Under the pieces are notes generated by a model. It saw nothing but the letters and a program-made list of their open reading frames with translations. It was not told the origin of the DNA and searched no databases. A program made the translations under genes and the position numbers. DNA of 64,000 nt from SHXO01 sp964523885 (lineage in GTDB: Bacteria; Pseudomonadota; Gammaproteobacteria; Burkholderiales; SHXO01): the NCBI GenBank assembly GCA_964523885.1, contig CAZFYX010000107.1:1-64000 (forward strand). The letters are read 5' to 3'. This document shows, piece by piece, positions 46,643 to 58,576 of the stretch (positions within the stretch are counted from its first letter, which is position 1; every line of letters starts with the position of its first letter).

Positions 46643-47205
46643 CCATGTACCGACTGCTCTGCTCCGCCCTGCTCTTCGCCCTGGCCTGCACGCCCGCATT
46701 CGCACAGCGCATCACCGCCATCGATCCCGCGAAGAGCGAGATCAAGTACGTGTCCAAGCAGATGAACGTGCCGGTCGAGGGCCGCTTCCGCAAGTTCGAC
46801 GCGAAGCTCGACTTCGATCCGGCCCGACCGGCCGCTGCCAAGGCCGAGATCGACGTCGACCTGAACAGCATCGACACCGGCAGCACCGAGGCCGACACCG
46901 AGGTCAAGAGCAAGGGATGGTTCAACATCGCGGTGTTCCCGACCGCGAAGTTCGTCGCCACATCGGTCAAACCGGCCGGCGCGGGCCGCTTCGAGGTGAC
47001 GGGAAAGCTCACGATCAAGGGCAAGGGCGTCGATGTCACCGCACCCGTGGCCGTGAAGCAGGAGGGCGGCAGCACCGTGTTCGAGGGCGGCTTCACGCTG
47101 CTGCGGATGCAATACGGCATCGGCGAGGGCGTGTGGTCGGACACCGATACCGTGGCCAACGAGGTGCAGGTGCGTTTCCGCCTTGTCGGCGTGGCGAAGA
47201 AGTAG
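46639..47205 (+). CDS. YceI family periplasmic protein (first copy)
   Basis: 188 aa. Signal peptide ending near AFA (about residue 20). Lipocalin-like YceI fold: EGRFRKFDAKLDFD, IDVDLNSIDTGSTEADTEVKS, GWFNIAVFPTAKF and TGKLTIKGKGVDVTAPV. Binds isoprenoid-like lipids in known relatives. Translationally coupled to the cytochrome b561 gene. Confidence 0.86.
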   Translation: MTMYRLLCSALLFALACTPAFAQRITAIDPAKSEIKYVSKQMNVPVEGRFRKFDAKLDFDPARPAAAKAEIDVDLNSIDTGSTEADTEVKSKGWFNIAVFPTAKFVATSVKPAGAGRFEVTGKLTIKGKGVDVTAPVAVKQEGGSTVFEGGFTLLRMQYGIGEGVWSDTDTVANEVQVRFRLVGVAKK

Positions 47206-47234
47206 CAGTTCCCTTTCCTACCGGAGACAACACA

Positions 47235-47804
47235 ATGCTCAAGAACACCCTGCCCGTCCTGCTGATCGGCGCCGCCCTGGCCGCGCCCGCGTATGCCGCC
47301 GACTCCTACACGGTGGACTCGCGCCACACCTATCCCCAGTACGAGATCAACCACCTCGGCTTCTCGACCCAGCGCGGCCGCTTCAACGAGACCAGCGGCA
47401 AGATCACGCTGGACCGCGCGGCCAAGACCGGGACGGTGGCGATCGTCATCAAGGCCGCCTCGATCGACACCGGGCTGGAGAAGTGGGACGAGCACATGAA
47501 GAGCGAGGATTTCTTCAACGCCGGCAAGTTCCCCGAGATCACCTTCAAGGCCGACAAGATCGTCTTCGACGGCGACAAGCCGGCCTCGGTGCCCGGCCAG
47601 TTCACCCTGCTCGGCGTGACCAAGCCGGTGACGCTGACCATCACCAGCTTCGGCTGCGGCCCGCACCCCATCAACAAGAAGGAAGTGTGCGGGGCGGATG
47701 CCAGCGCCACCATCAAGCGTTCCGAGTTCGGCATGACCAAGTACCTGCCGGGCATCGGCGACGAGGTCAAGCTCGTCATCAACATCGAGTCCTTCAAGGA
47801 CTGA
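47235..47804 (+). CDS. YceI family periplasmic protein (second copy)
   Basis: 189 aa. Signal peptide ending AYA, then a YceI domain: VDSRHTYPQYEINHLGFSTQ, RGRFNETSGKITLD, SIDTGLEKWDEHMKSEDFF and FGMTKYLPGIGDEVKL. Clearly a diverged tandem relative of the preceding gene, 29 bases downstream. GGAG lies before the ATG. An intrinsic terminator follows. Confidence 0.9.
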   Translation: MLKNTLPVLLIGAALAAPAYAADSYTVDSRHTYPQYEINHLGFSTQRGRFNETSGKITLDRAAKTGTVAIVIKAASIDTGLEKWDEHMKSEDFFNAGKFPEITFKADKIVFDGDKPASVPGQFTLLGVTKPVTLTITSFGCGPHPINKKEVCGADASATIKRSEFGMTKYLPGIGDEVKLVINIESFKD

Positions 47805-47815
47805 CGCGATCCTTC

Positions 47816-47885
47816 CCCTCTCCCCTTGCGGGAGCGGGATGGAGCAAGGGGTACCAGGGAAAGGGGCGCTGCGGCGCCCCTTTTT
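47816..47885 (+). terminator. REP-like unit followed by intrinsic terminator
   Basis: A REP hairpin (about 47816..47850) is followed by AAAGGGGCGC-TGCG-GCGCCCCTTT with a T run ending near 47885. It ends the cytochrome b561-YceI-YceI transcript. Confidence 0.85.
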
Positions 47886-47959
47886 GTCTGGCGGATGGTG
47901 GTAAGGTAGGGCCGCTCGCATGCCACCCGCGTGCGGCTTCACCGCGCTGAACCGAACCC

Positions 47960-49462
47960 ATGTCCCTCGCCGTCGTCTACAGCCGCGCCCTGTCGGGAAT
48001 GGATGCGCCGCTGGTGACGGTGGAAGTGCACCTGGGCAACGGGCTGCCAAGCTTCACCATCGTCGGCCTGCCCGAGGCCGAGGTGAAGGAGGCGCGCGAC
48101 CGTGTGCGCGCCGCGCTCCAGAACGCACGCTTCGAGTTTCCCGCCCGGCGCATCACCGTCAACCTCGCGCCCGCGGATCTGCCCAAGGAAGGCGGCCGCT
48201 TCGACCTGCCGATCGCGATCGGCATCCTCGCCGCATCGCGCCAAGTGCCGGCCGAGCAGCTCGACCGCTACGAGTTCGCCGGCGAGCTCGCGCTCACCGG
48301 GGATTTGCGCGCCATTCGCGGTGCGCTGGCGATGACCTATCGTGCGCACGAATCAGGGCGGGCGTTCATCCTGCCTTCGGTGAGCGCGTCGGAAGCCGCG
48401 CTGGTGAGCGCCGCACGGGTCCTGCCAGCGGACTCGCTGCTGCAGGTCTGTGCCCACCTCGCGGGCCAGGAGCCGCTGCAGGTGCTGCGCCCATCCCCGG
48501 CAGGCGCGCTGGCCGCGTATCCGGACTTGGGCGAGGTGAAAGGGCAGGCGCAGGCCAAGCGCGCGCTGGAGATCGCCGCTGCCGGCGCGCACAGCCTGCT
48601 GATGACCGGCTCGCCGGGGACCGGCAAGACGATGCTCGCCGAGCGCTTGCCCGGCATCCTGCCGCCCATGACCGACGAGGAGGCGCTCGAGTCGGCAGCG
48701 CTGCAATCGCTGGGCAGCAGCGGCTTCCGGGCGCAGGACTGGAAGCGCCGGCCGTTCCGCTCCCCCCATCACACTGCATCTGCCGCCGCGCTGGTCGGCG
48801 GAGGCAGCGTGCCGCGACCGGGCGAAGTCTCGATGGCGATGCACGGCGTGCTGTTCCTCGACGAGCTCCCGGAGTTCGATCGCGACGTGCTGGAGGTGCT
48901 GCGCGAGCCGCTCGAGTCCGGCCGCATCACCATCTCGCGTGCCGCACGCCAGGCCGACTTCCCGGCGCGCTTCCAGCTCATCGCGGCCATGAATCCCTGC
49001 CCGTGCGGATACCTCGGCCACTACTCGGGCAAGTGCCGCTGCACGCCCGACCAGGTCGCGCGCTACCGCCGCAAGATCTCGGGTCCGCTGCTCGATCGCA
49101 TCGACCTGCAGCTGGAGGTGCCGTCGGTGCACCCGGACGAGATGGCAGCCCGCGCCGGCGGCGAAGCCAGCGCGCCGGTGCGCGAGCGCGTGACCCGTGC
49201 GCGCGACCGGCAGCTTGCGCGCCAGGGCGTGCCGAACGCGCGCCTCGGTCCGAAGGAGATCGACGCGTTCGCGGCGCTCGACGCGACCGGGGAGCAGATC
49301 CTCAAGCAGGCGGTGACGCGCTTCGCACTGTCGGGGCGCGCCTATCATCGCGTGCGCAAGGTCGCACGCACCATCGCGGACCTGGCAGGCGCTGATGCGA
49401 TCGCGCCGGCGCACGTGGCCGAGGCCGTGCAGTACCGGCGCGCCGAGCAGTTCGAGGCGTGA
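47960..49462 (+). CDS. comM: ComM / YifB-family AAA+ ATPase (Mg-chelatase-like)
   Basis: 500 aa. Hexameric helicase promoting branch migration during natural transformation. Seen: an N-terminal Lon-protease-like fold (VVYSRALSGMDAPLV, FTIVGLPEAEVKE), Walker A GSPGTGKTMLAERLPG near residue 220, Walker B LFLDELPEF, AMNPCPCGYLGH Cys motif, and Mg-chelatase C-domain (ALSGRAYHRVRKVARTIADL). Usual length. Confidence 0.92.
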   Translation: MSLAVVYSRALSGMDAPLVTVEVHLGNGLPSFTIVGLPEAEVKEARDRVRAALQNARFEFPARRITVNLAPADLPKEGGRFDLPIAIGILAASRQVPAEQLDRYEFAGELALTGDLRAIRGALAMTYRAHESGRAFILPSVSASEAALVSAARVLPADSLLQVCAHLAGQEPLQVLRPSPAGALAAYPDLGEVKGQAQAKRALEIAAAGAHSLLMTGSPGTGKTMLAERLPGILPPMTDEEALESAALQSLGSSGFRAQDWKRRPFRSPHHTASAAALVGGGSVPRPGEVSMAMHGVLFLDELPEFDRDVLEVLREPLESGRITISRAARQADFPARFQLIAAMNPCPCGYLGHYSGKCRCTPDQVARYRRKISGPLLDRIDLQLEVPSVHPDEMAARAGGEASAPVRERVTRARDRQLARQGVPNARLGPKEIDAFAALDATGEQILKQAVTRFALSGRAYHRVRKVARTIADLAGADAIAPAHVAEAVQYRRAEQFEA

Positions 49463-49485
49463 CCGCCGACACCGGAAGGAGAGCC

Positions 49486-50520
49486 GTGAAGGAACTGGAA
49501 AGCTGGCGCGAGGAGCAGCGCTCCGCGTACCTGTACCGCCTGCTGGCGCAGATCGAGGCGGGCGCGCCGCGCGCGCGGCTGTTCACCGAGCTGGCGAAGG
49601 AGGCGGAGGAGCAATCCGGGATCTGGGCCCAGGCTGCCATGCGCAAGGGCGCTGCACAGCCGGGGGCATTCCGCCCCGATGTGCGCACCAGGCTGGTAGC
49701 CGCGATGACCCGCCGGCTGGGGCCGCGTGCCATGCGCAGCATCCTGGCGGCGATGAAGGTGCGCGGGATGTCGGTCTACTCCGGCGCGCATCCCGGCCAC
49801 CCCATGCCGCAGGCGGGCGGCGGTCCGGAACGGCGGCATCGCGGCCTGGCCAGCGGTGGCAACCTGCGCGCGGGCGTGTTCGGCGTGAACGACGGGCTCG
49901 TGTCCAACGCCAGCCTGATCCTCGGCGTGGCGGGCGCGCATGCGGATCCGAACGTCATCCTGCTCTCCGGCGTGGCCGGACTGCTCGCGGGCGCCTTCTC
50001 GATGGCCGCGGGCGAGTACGTATCGGTGCGCTCGCAGCGCGAGATGTACGAGTACCAGATCGGCCTGGAGAAGGAGGAGCTGGCCCAGTACCCGGAGGAG
50101 GAGGCGGCCGAGCTCGCGCTGATCTACGAGGCGCGCGGGCTCGATGCGGTCAAGGCGAAGGAGCTGGCCGACAGCATGATCGCCGATCCCGACAAGGGGC
50201 TCGACGCGCTGGCCCGCGAGGAGCTGGGCCTGAATCCCGACGAGCTGGGCTCGCCGTGGGGCGCCGCGACCTTCTCGTTCGTGTCGTTCGCCATCGGCGC
50301 CATCATCCCGGTGCTGCCGTTCCTGATGTTGCGCACCGGGGGTGCGCTGCCCGCTTCGATCGCCGCGACCGCCACCGCGCTGTTCGCGGTCGGCGCGATG
50401 CTGTCGTTGTTCACCGGCCGCCAGGCATGGCTGGGCGGCATGCGCATGCTGCTCATCGGCGGTGCTGCCGGCGCGGTGACGTACCTGATCGGGGGCCTCC
50501 TGGGCGTGGGTTTGTCATAG
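49486..50520 (+). CDS. VIT1/CCC1-family transporter with N-terminal ferritin-like domain
   Basis: 344 aa. Residues 1-110 form a helical, acidic ferritin-like domain (AYLYRLLAQIE). Residues 125-344 form the VIT1 membrane domain: RAGVFGVNDGLVSNASLILGVAGA (GxNDG motif), SMAAGEYVSVRSQ with the transport Glu, and four to five helices. It exports or stores Fe2+/Mn2+. GTG 49486 is chosen for its AAGGAGA site; a GTG at 49459 overlapping the comM stop is possible. Confidence 0.87.
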   Translation: MKELESWREEQRSAYLYRLLAQIEAGAPRARLFTELAKEAEEQSGIWAQAAMRKGAAQPGAFRPDVRTRLVAAMTRRLGPRAMRSILAAMKVRGMSVYSGAHPGHPMPQAGGGPERRHRGLASGGNLRAGVFGVNDGLVSNASLILGVAGAHADPNVILLSGVAGLLAGAFSMAAGEYVSVRSQREMYEYQIGLEKEELAQYPEEEAAELALIYEARGLDAVKAKELADSMIADPDKGLDALAREELGLNPDELGSPWGAATFSFVSFAIGAIIPVLPFLMLRTGGALPASIAATATALFAVGAMLSLFTGRQAWLGGMRMLLIGGAAGAVTYLIGGLLGVGLS

Positions 50521-50596
50521 GGGTGTAAATGCGACCGACGCCGGACCCGCGTTTGCGCGGCGCGACGGCCCGGGAGTATCATTTGCTTGCGCCGAT

Positions 50597-50624
50597 TTGA
50601 TCGCAGCTTGCGGGCGCGTAAAAA
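50597..50624 (+). promoter_or_regulatory. Candidate promoter of metH
   Basis: TTGATC (50597..50602), 16-base spacer, TAAAAA (50619..50624); 4/6 in each box. It would start RNA near 50631, just before the segment able to pair with the terminator hairpin below. Confidence 0.35.
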
Positions 50625-50632
50625 ATGTCGCT

Positions 50633-50690
50633 AAAGCGCGGGGGAACGACAACCGAACCCGACCGCTTTCGCGGCCGGGTTTTTTGTTTT
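50633..50690 (+). promoter_or_regulatory. metH leader: terminator hairpin with a competing antiterminator segment
   Basis: A 10-bp stem with one A-C mismatch (50656..50666 with 50671..50681) and loop TTTC is followed by six T, i.e. an intrinsic terminator that ends only about 15 bases before the metH ATG. AAAGCG (50633..50638) can pair with CGCTTT (50664..50669) inside it, giving an antiterminator. Any metH RNA begun upstream must pass it, which suggests attenuation. It matches no riboswitch class I know. Confidence 0.55.
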
Positions 50691-50704
50691 CTGGCAACGC
50701 TCCC

Positions 50705-54427
<3,723 letters not shown>

Positions 54428-54434
54428 TCGAACC

Positions 54435-55199
54435 ATGGCTGCACCGATCTTCACGCCCGCGCAGCGCGAGGCATTTCTCGCCGACGGCTTCATCGTCGTA
54501 CCCGGCCTCGCCGACGCCGCCACGCGCGAGCGGATCCTCGCCCGCGCGCGTGCCGATCTGGCCGGCGAGGTCGCGCCGGTCGAGTACGAAGCCCAGCTCC
54601 ACTACCCCGGCGCGCCCACGTCGCTGGACGCACCTGGCGGGCACACCGTGCGCCGCCTGCTCCAGGCCTGCGCGCGTGACGCGGTATTCCGCGACTGGGG
54701 CACCTCGCCGCGGATCGCCGAGCGCCTGCGGCAGCTGCTGGGGCCGCGGGTGGGGCTGGCGCAGGCGCACCACAACTGCGTGATGACCAAGCAGCCCCGG
54801 TACAGCTCGGTGACCGGCTGGCACCAGGACGTGCGCTACTGGGCGTTCGAGCGCCCGGAGCTGGTGTCGGTATGGCTCGCGCTGGGCGACGAGACGGTCG
54901 AGAACGGCGCGCTGAGCGTGATCCCGGGTTCGCACCGCACCGAGCTCGAGCCCGGGCAGCTCGACCGTGACCTGTTCCTGCGCGAGGACCTTGCCGGGAA
55001 CCAACCGCTGCTCGCGCGTCGGCTGGCCGTACCCCTGAACGCCGGCGATGTCCTGTTCTTCCACTGCCGCACCCTGCATGCGGCGGGCGCCAACCGGACC
55101 CCGGCGACGAAGTTCTCGATGGTGTTCACCTACCACGCCCTCGACAACGCACCGCGCCCGGGCACGCGGTCCGCCAGCCTCCCGTCGATCCCGCTTTAG
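54435..55199 (+). CDS. Phytanoyl-CoA dioxygenase (PhyH) family protein
   Basis: 254 aa. Fe(II)/2-oxoglutarate oxygenase fold. Seen: AFLADGFIVVPGL at the N-terminus, iron ligands His130 and Asp132 (GWHQDVRYW), a GALSVIPGSHR core, and the distal His near 210-215 with the following Asn-Arg (GANRTPATKFS) that binds 2-oxoglutarate. The substrate is unknown. It starts 7 bases after metH. Confidence 0.85.
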   Translation: MAAPIFTPAQREAFLADGFIVVPGLADAATRERILARARADLAGEVAPVEYEAQLHYPGAPTSLDAPGGHTVRRLLQACARDAVFRDWGTSPRIAERLRQLLGPRVGLAQAHHNCVMTKQPRYSSVTGWHQDVRYWAFERPELVSVWLALGDETVENGALSVIPGSHRTELEPGQLDRDLFLREDLAGNQPLLARRLAVPLNAGDVLFFHCRTLHAAGANRTPATKFSMVFTYHALDNAPRPGTRSASLPSIPL

Positions 55200-55250
55200 C
55201 GCGTCCGCCGCGCCTTCGCAGGCGGGCGGCGTGAGCTATCCTTGGGCGTG

Positions 55251-56717
55251 ATGATCAAGCGCGCAACCTGCCTGGCCACCCTGCTTGCCGCCGCGACCGT
55301 CTCCCCGGCACTGGCGGAGCGCGTCCACCGCTATACCGTGGCCGTCGATCCCGAGCTCACCCAGGTGAGCGTGCGCGCCTGCTTCGACGGCAGGGTGCCG
55401 ATCCGGCTGACCGCCGAATCGCTCGACGCCGCGGTGGCGCTGGCCGATGCCCGCATCGAGGGCTCGCGCAAGCGCCTCGAGCCCAATGGTGCGGAGCTGA
55501 ACCTGGGCAGCCAGCCGGACGGCGCGTGCCTCGCGTACGTCTCGGCGATCGGACCGGAGCACCGGCGCCACGATCGGACGCGCGGTCCCGGCCGCAGGGT
55601 CGGCACCGATCTGATCACCGACATCGGCCTGTGGCTGTGGCGGCCCGACACGCTGGCCGAGGACGCGGACATCGAAGTGCGGTTCGCGCTGCCACCGGGG
55701 ATCTCGGTGTCAGCGCCGTGGCGCCCGGTGCGCGGACCCGACGGCGCAATCGTCGCCTACCGGCTGGGCCACGGGCCGTACGACTGGCCCGCGGCGGTGG
55801 CGTTCGGCACCTTCAACGAGCGCGAACTGGAGGTCGGCGGCGCCCGCCTGCGCGTGTCGGTGCTGCATGGCGTGCCGGCGGTCGAGTGGGACTTCGTGCA
55901 GCAGTGGCTGGCTCGCGCCGCCGGCGCCGTCACCCTGGTTTACGGCCGGTTCCCGGTGGAGACGGCACAGGTCCTGGTGGTGCCCGGCGCCCGGGGCGAC
56001 GAGCCGGTGCCGTGGGCCTACGTCCTGCGCGGGGGCATGCCCTCGGTACACTTCTTCATCAACCAGCGCCGCCCGCTGTCCCAGTTCCTCACCGACTGGA
56101 CCGCCGTGCACGAGCTGTCGCACCTGCTGCTGCCCTACATCCGTCCCGAGGATGCCTGGCTGAGCGAGGGCCTGGCGAGCTACTACCAGAACGTGCTGAG
56201 CGCACGCGCCGGCATGATCACCGAGCAGGAAGCCTGGCAGCGCATGCACCGCGGCTTCCGCCGCGGCATGCGCAGCATGCCGGGGTTGACGCTGGCCGAT
56301 GCCACCGAGCGCATGTACCGCGACGGCGCGTTCATGCGCGTCTACTGGCACGGCGCGGCAATGCTGCTGCTTGCCGACGAGCGCCTGCGCCTGCGCACCC
56401 GGGGCCGGGAGTCCCTGGATACCGCGCTGGCGAAGCTGCACGACTGCTGTCTCGCGCCCGGGCAGGGCTGGCAGGCCAGCACCCTGTTCGCCAGGCTCGA
56501 CGAGCTGACCGGAGAGGCCGTGTTCGGCGAGTTGCTCGCCGAGCAGAACGCGAGCAGGTTCCCGGACCTCACCGATGCATACGCCCTCCTGGGACTGCGC
56601 ACGGCCGGGGACGGCGAGACCATCGAGCTGCTCGAGACCGGGGAGCAGGTGGGCGACCGGGAGGCGATCATGCGGCGCAACGCGCCGCATGTGAAGGGTG
56701 AAGGCGTGAATGAGTGA
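55251..56717 (+). CDS. Secreted metallopeptidase-like protein (HEXXH-x14-E)
   Basis: 488 aa. Signal peptide (MIKRATCLATLLAAATVSPALA). N-terminal beta-rich half with RVGTDLITDIGLWLWRP; central HELSH at 287-291 and WLSEGLASYYQN with Glu306, a gluzincin layout like aminopeptidase N or M61 but with 14 instead of about 18 residues between the motifs. ATG 55251 gives the signal peptide. The last residues (HVKGEGVNE) are encoded by a repeat arm, so the original stop may have been lost. I do not recognise a named family. Confidence 0.7.
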   Translation: MIKRATCLATLLAAATVSPALAERVHRYTVAVDPELTQVSVRACFDGRVPIRLTAESLDAAVALADARIEGSRKRLEPNGAELNLGSQPDGACLAYVSAIGPEHRRHDRTRGPGRRVGTDLITDIGLWLWRPDTLAEDADIEVRFALPPGISVSAPWRPVRGPDGAIVAYRLGHGPYDWPAAVAFGTFNERELEVGGARLRVSVLHGVPAVEWDFVQQWLARAAGAVTLVYGRFPVETAQVLVVPGARGDEPVPWAYVLRGGMPSVHFFINQRRPLSQFLTDWTAVHELSHLLLPYIRPEDAWLSEGLASYYQNVLSARAGMITEQEAWQRMHRGFRRGMRSMPGLTLADATERMYRDGAFMRVYWHGAAMLLLADERLRLRTRGRESLDTALAKLHDCCLAPGQGWQASTLFARLDELTGEAVFGELLAEQNASRFPDLTDAYALLGLRTAGDGETIELLETGEQVGDREAIMRRNAPHVKGEGVNE

Positions 56718-56779
56718 AGGGTGTATCTCAAACCCGGTACACTCTCCCGCCCTTCACCCCTCACGCCTTCACCCTTCAC
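56691..56779. repeat. Inverted repeat GTGAAGGGTGAAGGCGTGA, 19-bp perfect arms
   Basis: Arms 56691..56709 and 56761..56779 are exact complements. The left arm is inside the 3' end of the metallopeptidase-like gene, and the right arm stops 8 bases before the DUF486 ATG. It is built from the same GTGAAGG units as the elements at 25083 and 26167. Confidence 0.9.
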
Positions 56780-56787
56780 CGGAACGA

Positions 56788-57129
56788 ATGCCAGCCGCCC
56801 TGCAGACGGTCCTGCTGCTCAGCGCCTCGAACGTCTTCATGACCTTCGCGTGGTACGCGCACCTCAAGAACCTCAACGACAAGCCCTGGTTCGTGGCGGC
56901 GTTCGCAAGCTGGGGCATCGCGCTGTTCGAGTACCTGCTGCAGGTGCCCGCCAATCGCATCGGGTTCACGGTGATGACCCTGCCGCAGCTGAAGATACTG
57001 CAGGAGGTCATCACCCTGGCGGTGTTCGTGCCCTTCGCGCTGTTCTACATGCACCAGCCGCTCAAGCTGGATTACCTCTGGGCCGCGCTGTGCATCCTCG
57101 CCGCGGTCTATTTCATCTTCCGGGCGTGA
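56788..57129 (+). CDS. DUF486 family membrane protein
   Basis: 113 aa, four hydrophobic helices, DMT-like small membrane protein. Seen: SASNVFMTFAWYAHLKN, SWGIALFEYLLQVPANRIG and LKILQEVITL, which are characteristic of DUF486. Function unknown. GGAACG precedes the ATG, and the amidase gene begins 2 bases after its stop. Confidence 0.85.
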   Translation: MPAALQTVLLLSASNVFMTFAWYAHLKNLNDKPWFVAAFASWGIALFEYLLQVPANRIGFTVMTLPQLKILQEVITLAVFVPFALFYMHQPLKLDYLWAALCILAAVYFIFRA

Positions 57130-57131
57130 TC

Positions 57132-58547
57132 ATGACCAGGGATCTGTGCTTCCTCACTGCCACCGAGCTCGCTGCACGCATCCGGGCGCGGGAGGTGTCC
57201 TGCGAGCAGGTGATGCGCGCGCACCTGGACCAGATCGCGCGCGTCAACCCCAAGGTCAATGCGATCGTCACGCTGGTGCCGGAGGAGCAGGCGATGGGTG
57301 CGGCCCGGGCTGCGGACGCGACGCTCGCGCGCGGCGAGCCGGTGGGCCCGCTGCACGGCCTGCCCATCGCGCACAAGGACCTGCTGCCGACCAAGGGCAT
57401 GCGCACGACCTTCGGCTCGCCCATCTTCCGCGACTTCGTGCCCGATGCCGATGCGATCCTGGCCGAACGCTGCCGCGCCGCGGGTGCGCTGCTGATCGGC
57501 AAGACCAACACGCCGGAATTCGGCGCCGGCTCCCAGACCTTCAACCCGGTGTTCGGCGCGACCCGCAACCCCTGGGATCCGGCCAAAACCTGCGGCGGCA
57601 GCAGCGGCGGGGCCGCAGTGGCGCTGGCCTGCGGCATGCTGCCCATCGCAGACGGATCCGACCTCGGCGGCTCCCTGCGCAATCCGGCGAGCTTCTGCAA
57701 CGTGACCGGCTTCCGGCCGTCGTCCGGGCGGGTGCCCGCGTGGCCGGCGCTCAATGCGTGGTTCACCCTGCCGATCCTGGGGCCGATGGCGCGCACCGTC
57801 GAAGACCTCGCGCTGATGATGACCGCCATCGCGGGCCCCGATGCCCGTGCGCCGCTCTCGGTCCACGAACCCGGCAGCGTCTTCGCCGTGCCGCTGGAGC
57901 GCGACTTCAGCGGGGTCCGGATCGCCTGGAGCCCGGACCTGGGCGGACTCCCGCTCGATCGCCGCGTCCGCGAGGCGCTCGCGCCCGGACGGGCCGTACT
58001 CGAGTCGCTGGGCGCCCAGGTCGAGGACGTCGATCCGGACCTGAGCGATGCCCACGAGGTGTTCCGCACGCTGCGGGCGCTCAACTTCGAGCTCGGCTAT
58101 GGCGAGCTGCTGAAGACCCGCCGCAGCGAGATGAAGGACACGGTGATCTGGAACATCGAGGAGGGGGCCCGCCTGACCGGGCCCCAGGTGGGCCGCGCGG
58201 AACGCCTGCGCACGGCGCTCCACCATCGCATGCGCGGGTTTATGGAACAATACGCCTTCATCGCCGCGCCGGTGGTGCAGGTCCCGCCGTTCGACGTGAA
58301 CCAGCCCTGGGTCACCGAGATCGACGGGCAGCCCATGGCCACCTACCTCGACTGGATGAAGTCCTGCTACCTGATCAGTGCGACGGGCCTGCCGGCACTG
58401 TCCGTGCCCTGCGGCTTCACGCCGGAGGGCCTGCCGGTCGGACTCCAGCTGGTGGGCCGGCACCTGGACGATCTCGACCTGCTGCAGCTGGGCTATGCCT
58501 TCCAGCAGCGTACCCGGCTGTGGGAGCGCCGCCCGCCGCTGGCCTGA
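57132..58547 (+). CDS. Amidase (amidase signature family)
   Basis: 471 aa. Hydrolyses an amide bond with a Ser-cisSer-Lys triad: Lys82 (AHKDLL), Ser157/158 (CGGSSGGAAVALA) and the nucleophile Ser about 20 residues later (GSDLGGSLRNPA). Substrate unknown; GatA is unlikely since no gatB/gatC is near and the C-terminal half is of the stand-alone amidase kind. Coupled to the DUF486 gene. Confidence 0.9.
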   Translation: MTRDLCFLTATELAARIRAREVSCEQVMRAHLDQIARVNPKVNAIVTLVPEEQAMGAARAADATLARGEPVGPLHGLPIAHKDLLPTKGMRTTFGSPIFRDFVPDADAILAERCRAAGALLIGKTNTPEFGAGSQTFNPVFGATRNPWDPAKTCGGSSGGAAVALACGMLPIADGSDLGGSLRNPASFCNVTGFRPSSGRVPAWPALNAWFTLPILGPMARTVEDLALMMTAIAGPDARAPLSVHEPGSVFAVPLERDFSGVRIAWSPDLGGLPLDRRVREALAPGRAVLESLGAQVEDVDPDLSDAHEVFRTLRALNFELGYGELLKTRRSEMKDTVIWNIEEGARLTGPQVGRAERLRTALHHRMRGFMEQYAFIAAPVVQVPPFDVNQPWVTEIDGQPMATYLDWMKSCYLISATGLPALSVPCGFTPEGLPVGLQLVGRHLDDLDLLQLGYAFQQRTRLWERRPPLA

Positions 58548-58576
58548 TCCCGAAAACCCATAACCAGCATCCCCCC

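Noticed and set aside
50521..50704. SAH or cobalamin riboswitch before metH
   Set aside because: The GAGGAGCG...CAGGCTCG pattern of SAH riboswitches and the B12-box are not visible; only a terminator and a short competing segment are.
55204..55229. Terminator after the PhyH gene
   Set aside because: A GC-rich hairpin can be drawn, but it has mismatches and no T run.
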